A DNA stretch of 60,436 bases from an uncultured Clostridia bacterium (GCA_944354535.1 CALVPY010000013.1:1-60436), one strand, 5' to 3'. Positions 21,712-30,288 are shown, numbered from the stretch's first letter. Notes: generated by a model from the letters alone, not told the origin. Made by a program: numbers and translations.

Positions 21712-23220
21712 ATGAGCGGAAGTACAGTGAAGAAGGAATGGTTTTTTGACCGCGTCTGCGGAGAACAGATCGTCGTCTATACCGAGGACGGCAAGCTCGT
21801 AGAGCTCGAGGGCGAGAACGAAGAGAGCGGCGCGGTGCTCGGCAATATCTATAAGGGCAAGGTCGCCAACGTAGTGCCGGGGATGCAGGCGGCGTTCATC
21901 AGCTGCGGCATGGCGCGCAACTGCTACCTCCCGCTCGACGAAGGGGCGGCGCGTTTTGCAAGCTACGACGGCTCTTTCAGCAGTTCGGTGCGCGACCTCA
22001 AAGAGGGCGACGAAGTTTTGGTGCAGGTCGTCAAGGCGCCGCGCGGGAACAAGGGCGCCAAAGTGTCGCTCGATCTCTCCATCGTCGGCAAGACGCTCAT
22101 CTATCTTCCGAGGACGGACTTTTTGGGCATCTCCCGCAAGATCGAAGACCCCGATATCCGCACCGCGCTCTTAAAGGAGGCGGAGCGTCAGCGCCTGCCC
22201 GGGGAGGGGTTCATCCTGCGCACGGCGGCTGCCAATGCGACGCGGCGGCACTTAAAGACGGAGTGCGAATTTCTGCGCCGCATCTATCGTTCGGCGATGG
22301 AGACGGCGCTCACGGCTCCCGTCGGCACGGCCGTCTACCGCGAGGCAGACCTTCCCTTCAAGGTGCTGCGCGATTCTTTGGGCGACGGCGTCAACAAGCT
22401 GTATGTGGCGGACAAGGAACTTTACGAGCGCATCTTAACGATCGCGCGCATGCGGCCCGACCTCGGCGAAAAGCGCGTTGTCTTTTATACGGGGGAAACG
22501 AGCATCTATAAGCACTTCGGCCTCTCCGAGCAGATCCGCGCCCTCGCACAGCCTATGATACGCCTTGAAAACGGCGCGTATCTCATCTTCGACAGGACGG
22601 AGGCGATGACGGTCATCGACGTCAATACGGGGAAATTTACGGGCGAGAACGACTTAGAGAGCACCGTCTTTGAGACCAACCTTTTGGCGGCGCGCGAGAT
22701 CGCCCGTCAGGTGCGGCTGCGCAACGCGGGCGGCATCGTCGCCGTCGACTTCATCGATATGGCGGAGGAGGCGCACCGCACGGCGGTGACGGAGGAGCTC
22801 GAACGGGCGCTTTCCTCCGACCGCTCCAACTGCCGCGTGCTGCCCATGAACGACCTGTGCGTGACCCTGTTTACGCGCAAGCGCACGAACCGCGAGATCT
22901 CTTCCATGCTGCTGCAGCCCTGCCGGCATTGCGGCGGGCGGGGAGAGGAGCTCTCCGATCTTTACATGGCGCTGCTCATCCGGAGCGCCCTTTTAGACTG
23001 CTTTGCGGAAGGGTACCGCTCGGCGATCGTCGAGCTCAACGACGAGCTCATGAAGAGCATTTTGTTCGGCCGTTATTTCCGCGCCGACGTCGCGGGCATC
23101 TGGAAGGACAAGCGCATCTACCTCATCCCGAACAAAGAACTTCAGCAGGAAAATTTCACCGTCCGCGGCGACAATTCCAACGCCCTGACGTTGCCCGATA
23201 CGGCGCAGATCCTCTACTGA
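21712..23220 (+). CDS. rng: Ribonuclease G (RNase E/G family)
   Basis: Endoribonuclease of about 502 residues for rRNA and mRNA processing. It has an N-terminal S1 domain (LGNIYKGKVANVVPGMQAAF), the catalytic Asp residues in MTVIDVNTGKFTG and IVAVDFIDM, and the zinc-link Cys pair in QPCRHCGGRG. The frame is open back to 21640, but residues before MSGSTVKKEWFFDR are not family-like; GGGAAAG precedes ATG 21712 closely, so the start is not certain. It follows the SpoIVFB-like gene, a common clostridial order (rplU usually comes next but is absent here; repeats follow). Confidence 0.92.
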   Translation: MSGSTVKKEWFFDRVCGEQIVVYTEDGKLVELEGENEESGAVLGNIYKGKVANVVPGMQAAFISCGMARNCYLPLDEGAARFASYDGSFSSSVRDLKEGDEVLVQVVKAPRGNKGAKVSLDLSIVGKTLIYLPRTDFLGISRKIEDPDIRTALLKEAERQRLPGEGFILRTAAANATRRHLKTECEFLRRIYRSAMETALTAPVGTAVYREADLPFKVLRDSLGDGVNKLYVADKELYERILTIARMRPDLGEKRVVFYTGETSIYKHFGLSEQIRALAQPMIRLENGAYLIFDRTEAMTVIDVNTGKFTGENDLESTVFETNLLAAREIARQVRLRNAGGIVAVDFIDMAEEAHRTAVTEELERALSSDRSNCRVLPMNDLCVTLFTRKRTNREISSMLLQPCRHCGGRGEELSDLYMALLIRSALLDCFAEGYRSAIVELNDELMKSILFGRYFRADVAGIWKDKRIYLIPNKELQQENFTVRGDNSNALTLPDTAQILY

Positions 23221-23226
23221 GTTCAC

Positions 23227-23252
23227 ACTTTTTTGTGCAGGCACAAAAAAGT
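23227..23252. terminator. Perfect hairpin after RNase G, probable terminator
   Basis: ACTTTTTTGTGC (23227-23238), AG, GCACAAAAAAGT (23241-23252). It lies 6 bp after the rng stop codon. There is no long T run after the stem; the stem itself carries T6 and A6. Confidence 0.5.
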
Positions 23253-23331
23253 CGTGAGGAGAATTCGCCGCAAATCTTTCCCTTCGGGAAATCTTCGCGG
23301 CGAGGGGTGAAGTTATAACATCTAAATTGTT

Positions 23332-23430
23332 TTATCGCCCGCGGGCTTTAATGTCCTTATTGGACAATAAGTGCCAAGTATGGCACAAATTGAGTCCCGC
23401 AGCGCAAAAGCGTGGTTTTGCTCGCGGAAA
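23332..23430 (+). repeat. Family A covarying-hairpin repeat, copy 1
   Basis: Starts TTATCGCCC, has ACAATAAG before the hairpin and CAAATTGAG after it, and ends GCGTGGTTTTGCTCGCGGAAA. The hairpin at 23371-23386 is GTGCCA-AGTA-TGGCAC. Confidence 0.75.
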
Positions 23431-23458
23431 TAATATTGGAAAGATTCTTTATTATAGC

Positions 23459-23521
23459 CTCCTCTACGGGGAGGTGGCGCGGCATCCGAAGCTTGCTTCG
23501 GTGTCGCGACGGAGGGAGTAA
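23459..23521 (-). repeat. Family B repeat, reversed copy
   Basis: CCTCCTCTACGGGGAGGTGGCGCG, cut here at the first stem (CCTCC with GGAGG), then CCGAAGC TT GCTTCGG and GACGGAGGGAGT. It is the reverse complement of the frame seen at 31, 202 and 24846, and is matched at 55588. Confidence 0.55.
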
Positions 23522-23585
23522 AAGGGCTTCCGAAAAAAACGCGCCAGCGAGTTTTTCGGGAAGAGGGCGAGAAAGCGTGGTTTTG

Positions 23586-23770
23586 CTCGCGGAAAGGAAT
23601 TTAGTTCACGCATTTCTTTTGCTTCGCAAAACAAATGCCGTGAAGGGTGAGCTGCCGTGATTTTAAGTCGTGTTATCGCCCACGCACTTTGCAGTCATTC
23701 TAAGGACAATAAGCCTCAAGTATGAGGCAAATTGGGGGAGCCAGCGCAGGGGAACCCTGCTCGGCTCAGT
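23586..23770 (+). repeat. 185 bp direct repeat, left copy (contains family A copy 2)
   Basis: Repeats at a constant offset of 322 bp (23908-24092). The family A core is 23673-23770; its hairpin at 23713-23728 is GCCTCA-AGTA-TGAGGC. Confidence 0.85.
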
Positions 23771-23907
23771 GATTTTTAATTCGCGAAAATCTTTTTGCTT
23801 CGCAAAAATCTTTCCGCGAGTTTAAGTGCCCTGCGGGTACAAATTGAGTGCGCGGGCGCAGGGGAACCCTGCTTGCGCCATGATTTGGGAAGCAGAGGGG
23901 AATCCTT

Positions 23908-24092
23908 CTCGCGGAAAGGAATTTAGTTCACGCATTTCTTTTGCTTCGCAAAACAAATGCCGTGAGGGGTGAGCTGCCGTGATTTTAAGTCGTGTTATCG
24001 CCCACGCACCTTTTCGTCATTCTAAGGACAGTAAGCCCTAAGCATAGGGCAAATTGGGGGAGCCAGCGCAGGGGAACCCTGCTCGGCTCAGT
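23908..24092 (+). repeat. 185 bp direct repeat, right copy (contains family A copy 3)
   Basis: Near-identical to 23586-23770. Differences are concentrated in the hairpin at 24035-24050, which reads GCCCTA-AGCA-TAGGGC: both arms changed together, so pairing is kept. Confidence 0.85.
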
Positions 24093-24204
24093 AATTTAAG
24101 AAACAAAGGGCTCCCGAAAAAGTCGCGAAGCGAGTTTTTCGGGAAGAGGCGCAAAAGCGTGGTTTTGCTCGCGGAAATTATTTGAGGAAGCAAAGGAAGA
24201 AGAG

Positions 24205-24711
24205 ATGAGAAAATACGGCGCAAAAGAGAGGGCTTTCATGGCGGCAGCTTTCCTTGCGTTTGCCGTGCTCGGGGCGATGAAGGCGCGCTCGCTGGGGGAG
24301 GCCGTCTTTTTTCTCGCCGTGTTTGCGCTCCTCTTTTCTGCCGCCCTCTTCGACGAGGCGCGCGGCGTCATCCCCGCCGTTGTTCCCGTCGCGCTTTCGG
24401 CGCTGTCCTTCGGGGCGGCGCTTTTCGCCTTTTTGCCGTCGCCCTCGGAGCGGTTCTTCGGCTTCTGCTTCGGTTTTTTCCTGCCCCTTCTCGTGCGGGC
24501 GCTCTGGCTGCATTCCCGCCGCGAAGAGGGGCTGGGGATGGGAGACGTCAAATTGCTTGCCGCTCTCGGATTGCTGTGCGGCGTGCGGGTGGTCGCCGTG
24601 CTCATCTTGGGCAGCGTCTTTCTTGCCGCCGAGAGCCTCGTTTTGCGCAAAAGAGAGCTCCCCTTTGCGCCTGCGCTCTGCCTTGCGGCGGCGGGCGCGC
24701 TGCTCCTTTGA
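24205..24711 (+). CDS. Prepilin peptidase (A24 family), minimal form
   Basis: A 168-residue multi-pass membrane aspartyl protease with about six hydrophobic segments. The two catalytic Asp are in FDEARGVIP (about residue 50) and in GLGMGDVKLL (the GxGDxK motif, about 112). It lacks the N-terminal cytoplasmic zinc/methylase domain of PilD, as in the short TadV/CpaA-type enzymes. It would cleave leader peptides of type IV pilin-like proteins. AGGAAGAAGAG lies directly upstream. No pilin or pilus ATPase is in the window; a lone GspF-like gene lies 2.8 kb away on the other strand. Confidence 0.82.
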   Translation: MRKYGAKERAFMAAAFLAFAVLGAMKARSLGEAVFFLAVFALLFSAALFDEARGVIPAVVPVALSALSFGAALFAFLPSPSERFFGFCFGFFLPLLVRALWLHSRREEGLGMGDVKLLAALGLLCGVRVVAVLILGSVFLAAESLVLRKRELPFAPALCLAAAGALLL

Positions 24712-24760
24712 ATGGGGCGCTCAAATTTATTGACGGGGATAAGGCGCACGATGAAATTTG

Positions 24761-24789
24761 TTGACCGTTTCGGGCGAAGGTGATATAAT
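24761..24789 (+). promoter_or_regulatory. Promoter of the pdxST region
   Basis: TTGACC (24761-24766), 17 bp spacer, TATAAT (24784-24789). The transcript then runs about 345 bp to pdxS through a family A fragment and a family B repeat. Confidence 0.8.
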
Positions 24790-24845
24790 TAGTTTCGCGA
24801 AAAGCTTTTTGCAGGGCAAAAATCTTTCCGCGAGGAGAGGATCTA

Positions 24846-24905
24846 CTCCCTCAGTCATCCCGCCGCAGCAGGCTGCGGACGGAATGACAGCGTCTCGCGC
24901 GGTAG
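24846..24905 (+). repeat. Family B hairpin repeat, copy 3
   Basis: ACTCCCTCAGTC frame; outer stem GTCAT with ATGAC and inner stem CCGCCGCAG with CTGCGGACGG. It ends CAGCGTCTCGCGCGGTAGA, like the copy at 202. Confidence 0.65.
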
Positions 24906-24992
24906 AGTCCGCGCTTCGGTCAGGAAATTTCCCCACAATGGGAAACTTCCAAGTTCGCAGGCGGCAAAGAGCCCGCCGGGCTCTTCGCAAGA

Positions 24993-25133
24993 ATGCGCCT
25001 GCTCACCCCCGAAGAGGCGCCCATAATAAGGAATTTTGCCATGCTCGGGAAGCACTTGCTCGCTCTCAAAAAGGAAGGCAAGACAGGCTTCCCACGATAT
25101 TCATCAGAATTTCCACTCCCAAGGAGGATATGA
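24993..25133 (+). CDS. Possible 46-residue ORF coupled to pdxS
   Basis: ATG 24993 opens a short frame ([20 protein letters not shown], then [16 protein letters not shown]) that ends in TGA at 25131-25133, one base ahead of the pdxS ATG. The pdxS ribosome site AAGGAGG lies inside its last codons. That placement would suit coupling, but I know no family for it, and it begins in repeat-derived sequence, so it may be chance. Confidence 0.25.
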   Translation: MRLLTPEEAPIIRNFAMLGKHLLALKKEGKTGFPRYSSEFPLPRRI

Positions 25134-25134
25134 T

Positions 25135-26010
25135 ATGAACAACGAACGTTTCGAACTCAACAAGGGCCTTGCCCAGATGCTCAAGGGCGGCGTCATCATG
25201 GACGTCACCACGCCCGAACAGGCGAAGATCGCAGAGGAAGCGGGCGCGTGCGCCGTCATGGCGCTCGAGCGCATCCCCGCCGACATCCGCGCGGCGGGCG
25301 GCGTTTCCCGTATGTCCGACCCCAAGATGATCAAGGGCATCCAGGAGGCCGTCTCCATCCCCGTCATGGCAAAGTGCCGCATCGGGCACTTCGTCGAGGC
25401 GCAGATCTTGCAGGCCATCGAGATCGACTACATCGACGAGAGCGAAGTGCTCTCTCCTGCCGACGACAAGTATCACATCGATAAGACCAAGTTCTCCGTT
25501 CCCTTTGTCTGCGGGGCGAGAGACCTCGGCGAGGCGCTCCGCCGCATTGCTGAGGGCGCTTCCATGATCCGAACCAAAGGTGAGCCCGGCACGGGCGACG
25601 TCGTGCAGGCGGTGCGCCATATGCGCATGATGATGAGTGAAATCAGGAAGGTCGTCTCCATGTCCGAAGATGAGCTCTACGAGGAAGCCAAGCAGCTCCA
25701 GGTGCCTTACGAGCTTGTGAAGTACGTTCACGAGAACGGCAAGCTCCCCGTCGTCAACTTCGCGGCGGGCGGCGTGGCGACCCCTGCGGACGCAGCTTTG
25801 ATGATGCAGCTGGGCGCCGAGGGCGTGTTCGTCGGCAGCGGCATCTTCAAGAGCGGGAATCCTGCAAAGCGTGCGCGCGCCATCGTGCAGGCGGTCACCA
25901 ACTACGAGAACCCTGCGATCCTTGCAGAGCTTTCCGAAGACCTCGGCGAGGCGATGGTGGGCATCAACGAGCAGGAGATCGCGCTTTTGATGGCAGAGCG
26001 CGGCAAATAA
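25135..26010 (+). CDS. pdxS: Pyridoxal 5'-phosphate synthase, lyase subunit
   Basis: PdxS, 291 residues. It condenses ribose 5-phosphate, glyceraldehyde 3-phosphate and PdxT-derived ammonia into PLP in the DXP-independent pathway. The sequence is strongly conserved: [40 protein letters not shown], the catalytic Lys in [12 protein letters not shown], and [27 protein letters not shown] is 6 bp ahead of ATG 25135. pdxT follows after 211 bp containing a repeat fragment. Confidence 0.97.
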   Translation: MNNERFELNKGLAQMLKGGVIMDVTTPEQAKIAEEAGACAVMALERIPADIRAAGGVSRMSDPKMIKGIQEAVSIPVMAKCRIGHFVEAQILQAIEIDYIDESEVLSPADDKYHIDKTKFSVPFVCGARDLGEALRRIAEGASMIRTKGEPGTGDVVQAVRHMRMMMSEIRKVVSMSEDELYEEAKQLQVPYELVKYVHENGKLPVVNFAAGGVATPADAALMMQLGAEGVFVGSGIFKSGNPAKRARAIVQAVTNYENPAILAELSEDLGEAMVGINEQEIALLMAERGK

Positions 26011-26221
26011 GTTCTCGCGCCGAATTTGTCGGCCGAATGCTTTGTCGCCTTAGTGGATAAAAGGGCTCCCGCAAAGATTTTGCGAAGCAAAAGATTTGTG
26101 GGAAGAGGAGGCATCGCGCAGAGAACAGCGCCTTTGACTTGTCAACAGGCGCTGAAGACTGAGGCGAATGCCGACGAGCCGATGAAGGTTGTTCACGCCC
26201 GATCAAAACAGTTACTTTTTT

Positions 26222-26794
26222 ATGAGAATTGGTGTATTTGCGCTTCAAGGCGCCTTCATCGAACACGAGCACGCGTTCCAAAAGCTGGGCGCGGAGGTCG
26301 TGGAGATCCGCCGCCTTGCGCATTTTTCAGAACAGTTCGACGGCCTGGTGCTCCCCGGCGGGGAGTCCACCGTACAGGGCAAGCTCCTGCGCGAAGAGGG
26401 GCTGTTTGCTCCGCTCAAAAGCGCCATCGAGGGCGGGATGCCCGTACTTGCGACGTGCGCGGGGCTCATTTTGCTTGCGAACAAGATCGAGGGCGGCGAA
26501 GCGCCCCATCTTCAGACGCTCAACGTCACCGTGCGCCGCAACGCCTACGGGCGGCAGCTGGGCTCCTTCACGGCGAATACAGAAGTGAAGGGCATCGGCG
26601 AATATCCCGCCGTCTTCATCCGCGCGCCCTATGTGGCAGAGGCGGGCGAGGGTGTTGACGTCCTCTCCGTCGTCGGAGGAAAGACGGTCGCCGTACGGCA
26701 AGGGAACATGCTGGCGCTCGCCTTCCACCCCGAGCTTACCGACGATCTGAGGGTGCATGAGTATTTCTTGAAGATCGTCAAAGGCGAGGCATGA
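26222..26794 (+). CDS. pdxT: Pyridoxal 5'-phosphate synthase, glutaminase subunit
   Basis: PdxT, 190 residues, a class I glutamine amidotransferase that feeds ammonia to PdxS. It has RIGVFALQGAFIEHEHAF, VLPGGEST, the nucleophile Cys in LATCAGLILLA, and the catalytic His-Glu in LAFHPELTDD. The start at 26222 fits the family; the upstream in-frame ATG at 26189 adds 11 residues and no ribosome site is clear for either. The gap from 26011 contains a repeat fragment (GATTTTGCGAAGCAAAAGAT). Confidence 0.96.
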   Translation: MRIGVFALQGAFIEHEHAFQKLGAEVVEIRRLAHFSEQFDGLVLPGGESTVQGKLLREEGLFAPLKSAIEGGMPVLATCAGLILLANKIEGGEAPHLQTLNVTVRRNAYGRQLGSFTANTEVKGIGEYPAVFIRAPYVAEAGEGVDVLSVVGGKTVAVRQGNMLALAFHPELTDDLRVHEYFLKIVKGEA

Positions 26795-26849
26795 AAAGCA
26801 TTCATCGGCTGAATACTTTGCCGCCTTTGCGGATGAAGAGGGCTGACCT

Positions 26850-27467
26850 ATGAACGCCGTCAATTACGACAAACTGATGCAGGAAGAGCTCAAGGGGGCG
26901 CGGGATAAGCGCCTCCTTTTGCACAGTTGCTGCGCGCCCTGCTCTTCGCACTGTCTGAGCGAGCTCTCCCCGCAGATCGGGGTCACCGTCCTTTACTACA
27001 ACCCCAACCTCGACTGCGCCGAGGAATACGAAAAGAGAAAGCGCGAGCAGATCCGCTTTCTTCGGGAGACGGGCCTTGCGGACTTTCTGGACTGCGGCTA
27101 TGCGCCCGAAGATTTTCTTTCCGCAGTATGCGGGTTGGAGGAGGAGAAGGAGGGCGGCGCGCGGTGCGCCGTGTGCTTCTGCCTGCGCCTTGAAAGGACG
27201 GCGCGGGAGGCAAAGGCGCGCGGGTTCGACTATTTCGCGACCACGCTCACCGTCTCCCCGCTCAAAAACGCCAAGCTCATCAACACGATCGGCTTTGCCG
27301 TCGCGGAGGAAGCCGGTGTAAAGTATCTTCCCTCCGATTTCAAGAAGCGGGGCGGCTATCTGCATTCGGTGCAGCTTTCCGAAGAGTACGGGCTGTATCG
27401 TCAGGACTACTGCGGCTGCGCCTTCTCGAAGGCCGAGCGCGAAAAGCAGAAACAAAACAAATCGTGA
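26850..27467 (+). CDS. queH: Epoxyqueuosine reductase QueH
   Basis: QueH (DUF208), 205 residues, reduces epoxyqueuosine to queuosine in tRNA, the last step of the pathway, using an Fe-S cluster and a nearby iron. Conserved Cys are in LLHSCCAPCSSHCL, GARCAVCFCLRL and RQDYCGCAFS; other family marks are VLYYNPNLDCAEEYEKRK and TTLTVSPLKN. It is the non-cobalamin alternative to QueG. The two other queuosine genes in the window, queA and tgt, are 16 kb away. It starts 55 bp after pdxT. Confidence 0.93.
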   Translation: MNAVNYDKLMQEELKGARDKRLLLHSCCAPCSSHCLSELSPQIGVTVLYYNPNLDCAEEYEKRKREQIRFLRETGLADFLDCGYAPEDFLSAVCGLEEEKEGGARCAVCFCLRLERTAREAKARGFDYFATTLTVSPLKNAKLINTIGFAVAEEAGVKYLPSDFKKRGGYLHSVQLSEEYGLYRQDYCGCAFSKAEREKQKQNKS

Positions 27468-27488
27468 TCTTTTCGGGTCTCGGCAAAA

Positions 27489-27526
27489 CGCCGCGCCGCC
27501 GCACATTGTGCGGCGGCGCGGCGCTT
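27489..27526. terminator. Terminator between convergent queH and gspF-like genes
   Basis: Stem of about 15 bp (CGCCGCGCCGCCGCAC with GTGCGGCGGCGCGGCG) around a short loop, followed by CTTTCG. Confidence 0.7.
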
Positions 27527-27530
27527 TCGT

Positions 27531-28595
27531 TCAGGCTATGGCAAGCAGCGTTAAGATGGGCGCGTAGAGCGCGGCAAACAGGAGCACGATCTCCGCTGCG
27601 GCGAGGCAGAGGAGCAGGGTGCGCAGGAGGTTTGCTCTGAGGCGCAGGGCGGCGGTGCGTTCGCGTTCCAGCGCGGGCAGGGCGCTCTTTGTGAGTGCTC
27701 CGAGGCTGTCCGTCTCCTCACCCGCCGCAATGAGGGCGAGGAGAAAGGCGGGGAAGATCTTTTCCCGTCTGAGGGCGCGGGCGAGGGGCTCTCCCGCCGA
27801 GAAGGCGTCTGCCGCCCGTTTCACGCCCTGTGCCGCGCGGGCATTGGGCAAAAGTTCGGCCGCCGCGGCGACCGCCTGCGGGAGCTGCGCGCCGCCCTCG
27901 GCAAGAAGGGAGAGGCTGCGGCAGAAGAGCAGGGCGTTTTGGCACCGCTCGGCGCGAAAGCGCAGCCGGAAAGCATCGAGATGCAGCCGAACGGCAGAGA
28001 TGCGGCTCACGGAAAGGAGCAGCAGGGCGAGGGCAGCCGCGACGGCAAGCAGCAGGGCGAGGTTTTCAAGCAGCCATTCTCCCGCGGACAGGAGGGCGGC
28101 GGTCAAGGGCGGCAGCGCGAGCCCGAGCGAGGCGAACGCCTCCGCAAAGGCAGGGAACACGAACGCCGCAAAGAGGAGAAAGAACACCAACAGCCCGACG
28201 CAGAGCAAGATGGGATAGAGCAATATCCCGCGCGTGTTTTCTCTGAGCCGCAGGCGCGTCTCCAGCTCTTCCGCGGCGAGGGCGAGGCAATTCGGATAGC
28301 TTCCCGTCTCTTCTGCGAGCAGAAGAAAGCTCACCGCGGTGCGCGGGAATTTTTCCGCGGCAAACGCCTGCGAGAGGAGCTCCCCTGCAAGGACGCGCCT
28401 TCTGAGGCGTTCCGCCCTTTGCATGACGCGCTGCGGCGCTCCTTCTGCAGCCGAGAGCAGCGCCTCGGGGAGAGCCCCCGAGGCGAGAAAGACCGACAGC
28501 CTGCGGCAATATCCTGCCGCTTCTGCAAGGGAAACGTTCGGATAGAGCGCGCCGCCGCGCAGGGCGTCTGCGCGGCGGGAAGAGCTGCGGCGCAT
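27531..28595 (-). CDS. Type II secretion/type IV pilus GspF-PilC-like membrane protein
   Basis: A 354-residue inner-membrane platform protein. It carries two GspF-type helical domains (about 25-140 and 220-330), each with the FxxALxxxxxxG-like pattern (SFLLLAEETGSYPNCLALAA; AFLLALIAAGEETDSLGALT). Hydrophobic segments lie near 150-180, 188-208 and 330-354. It normally works with an assembly ATPase and pilins, none of which are here. Together with the minimal prepilin peptidase it hints at a reduced or dispersed pilus or competence-like system. It starts 3 bp after the phospholipase-like gene and is co-transcribed with it. Confidence 0.82.
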   Translation of the reverse strand: MRRSSSRRADALRGGALYPNVSLAEAAGYCRRLSVFLASGALPEALLSAAEGAPQRVMQRAERLRRRVLAGELLSQAFAAEKFPRTAVSFLLLAEETGSYPNCLALAAEELETRLRLRENTRGILLYPILLCVGLLVFFLLFAAFVFPAFAEAFASLGLALPPLTAALLSAGEWLLENLALLLAVAAALALLLLSVSRISAVRLHLDAFRLRFRAERCQNALLFCRSLSLLAEGGAQLPQAVAAAAELLPNARAAQGVKRAADAFSAGEPLARALRREKIFPAFLLALIAAGEETDSLGALTKSALPALERERTAALRLRANLLRTLLLCLAAAEIVLLFAALYAPILTLLAIA

Positions 28596-28598
28596 CGC

Positions 28599-29504
28599 TT
28601 ATTCCGCGGGCTTCGCGGTGAGGAAGCTCAAAGAAAATTCCTCCGCCGGAAGCGCTTCGCCCTTGCGGACGCATTCGCAGAAGAGGACGGCGAGCCTTGC
28701 GCTCTCATCGCGGGCGCGGACAAACAGCTCGTCCGCGCTCCCGCCCCTGCCTTCGGAGAGCGCGGAAAAGTCGTCCCGCTCCAGATATTCGCGGTCGGGG
28801 TGCCTGCGCGGGTAGAGGCAGGAGAGATAGGGCTTTGTCCGAAAGAAGCGCTCCGTCTTGGCCCATCTGCGCTGTGCGGAATAGCACTTTCCGTGGAAGA
28901 AGACGAGATAGCGCCAGAAGTTCCTGAGCCCTGCGTTGAATTTGCTCTTTTTCACTTCCTCCCGCCCGAGTTCCTCTGCAAGGCAGGCGTAGAGGCGGGC
29001 GACGGCGCCGCTTGCCGCCACTTTTTTGGGCGAGAAGGCGCAGCGGAACTTTTCCGCCTCACGGCCGCGGAATTTGTGCAGGAAGTGGACGTCCCAATCG
29101 TTTTCGATGAGCTGATGGATGCGCTTTGCGCTTCCCTCCTTTGCCATATAGTTGTAGACGAAGGGGTGGAAGGTGCTGTCCGCCGCATAGTGGGCGAGAT
29201 AGCCGAGGATATAGGCAAAGATGCGCGTCCTGTCTTCCTCCGAAAAGCGGGGGAGATCGGCGTTCTGCTCGCCCGAGAGGAGCCTTGCAAACAGGCGGAA
29301 CACCTCATAGACTTTATGGCGATGCAGAAATTTCCCGAGGTTATATTCGCTGCGGCAGCCGATGCGGTAGAAGAAGAACATATCGGGCCCCTGGCAGCCG
29401 AGGTAGTATTCGTCGGGGGCGCGTTCGATGATGTGCTGCAGCCCGTCGGGGAGGAGCCGTACGGCCTCCTCTGCGATCAGTTGATGGGTGATGGCGGATG
29501 GCAT
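28599..29504 (-). CDS. Zinc-dependent phospholipase C-like protein
   Basis: A 301-residue protein of the Zn_dep_PLPC (PF00882-type) family. Probable metal ligands are in MPSAITHQLIAEEA (His7), LGCQGPDMFFFY (Asp), HRHKVYEV, and ILGYLAHYAADSTFHPFVY, followed by ENDWDVHFLHK. Members in Clostridia are mostly uncharacterised and lack a signal peptide, as here, so a cytoplasmic hydrolase is likely; the true substrate is unknown. A GAGAATG stretch precedes the start. It is the first gene of the two-gene minus-strand unit with the GspF-like gene. Confidence 0.8.
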   Translation of the reverse strand: MPSAITHQLIAEEAVRLLPDGLQHIIERAPDEYYLGCQGPDMFFFYRIGCRSEYNLGKFLHRHKVYEVFRLFARLLSGEQNADLPRFSEEDRTRIFAYILGYLAHYAADSTFHPFVYNYMAKEGSAKRIHQLIENDWDVHFLHKFRGREAEKFRCAFSPKKVAASGAVARLYACLAEELGREEVKKSKFNAGLRNFWRYLVFFHGKCYSAQRRWAKTERFFRTKPYLSCLYPRRHPDREYLERDDFSALSEGRGGSADELFVRARDESARLAVLFCECVRKGEALPAEEFSLSFLTAKPAE

Positions 29505-29613
29505 AGCATTCTCCTTATGGTTTGATATAATTTCGGGGGCGCAAGGTGCTATCAGAGCCCCCTGTTGGCGAGAACGGATGTGCGGGAGTTTTTCCCGAAA
29601 GTAGCGTAAATTC

Positions 29614-30288
29614 CTACTGCCCCACCGGCGAGGTGCGGGAGCCGAAGATGGCGGTGCCGAGGCGGATCATATTGGAGCCGTGAGCAAGGCACAGCCGCCA
29701 ATCCCCGCTCATGCCCATCGAAAGATGCTCGATGTTCGTATCGTGCGCCTTTGCGCGGTCGTAGAGGGCGCGCATCCTGTCGACAAGGCCGCCGAGATAC
29801 GCCTCGTCGCCCGCAAGGGGGAGCATCGCCATGAACCCCTTGACGCGGAGACCCTCGAGTGCTTTCAGGCGTTCATAGGCGGAGAACGCTTCTTCGAGGG
29901 GATAGCCGCTCTTCGACTCCTCGCAGCCGATGTTGACTTCGATGAGGATGTCGGTGACGATGCCCGCGCGCACAGAGCGTTTCGCAAGTTCCGAAGCGAG
30001 CTCGTCGCGGTCGACGGATTCGACAAGATCGGTGCGGCCGATGAGATACTTGACCTTGTTGAGCTGCAAGTGTCCGATGAAGTGGCGGCACGCGCCGTGA
30101 ACATCGTCGAATTTGGCGGTAAATTCCTGCACCCTGTTCTCGCCGATGTCGGTGATGCCCGCTGCGATCGCTTCGTTGATCTCGGCGGGGGTGCGCGTCT
30201 TGGTCGCGGCGACGAGCGTCACCTTTTCATGACAGCAATTGCCGCCCTCCAGCTCTTTGAGGAGGGCGGTCACGTTTTCTTGGATCAT
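29614..30288 (-). CDS. YggS/PLPBP family PLP homeostasis protein
   Basis: A 224-residue alanine racemase-fold protein that binds PLP and buffers it in the cell. The PLP Lys is in [15 protein letters not shown]; other family marks are [34 protein letters not shown]-like [18 protein letters not shown], and the phosphate site [28 protein letters not shown], given here only as LSMGMSGDW and IRLGTAIFG. The start at 30288 overlaps the leuB stop by 4 bp (ATGA), so it is translated with leuB. The longer frame to 30759 is a shadow of leuB. Confidence 0.92.
   Translation of the reverse strand: MIQENVTALLKELEGGNCCHEKVTLVAATKTRTPAEINEAIAAGITDIGENRVQEFTAKFDDVHGACRHFIGHLQLNKVKYLIGRTDLVESVDRDELASELAKRSVRAGIVTDILIEVNIGCEESKSGYPLEEAFSAYERLKALEGLRVKGFMAMLPLAGDEAYLGGLVDRMRALYDRAKAHDTNIEHLSMGMSGDWRLCLAHGSNMIRLGTAIFGSRTSPVGQ

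Larger units (their letters stand above)
23253..24204. other. Gene-free repeat region between rng and the prepilin peptidase gene
   Basis: About 950 bp without a believable gene. It is almost filled with interspersed repeats: fragments GCAAAAGCGTGGTTTTGCTC and CTCGCGGAAA many times, three full covarying-hairpin (family A) copies, one reversed family B copy, and a 185 bp direct duplication. At 23836-23880 there is a diverged family A hairpin (GTGCCC, TGC, GGGTAC). Confidence 0.75.

Noticed and set aside
23586-24092. Repeat array as CRISPR
   Set aside because: Units are 185 bp with long near-identical content, not short repeats with unique spacers; no cas genes.
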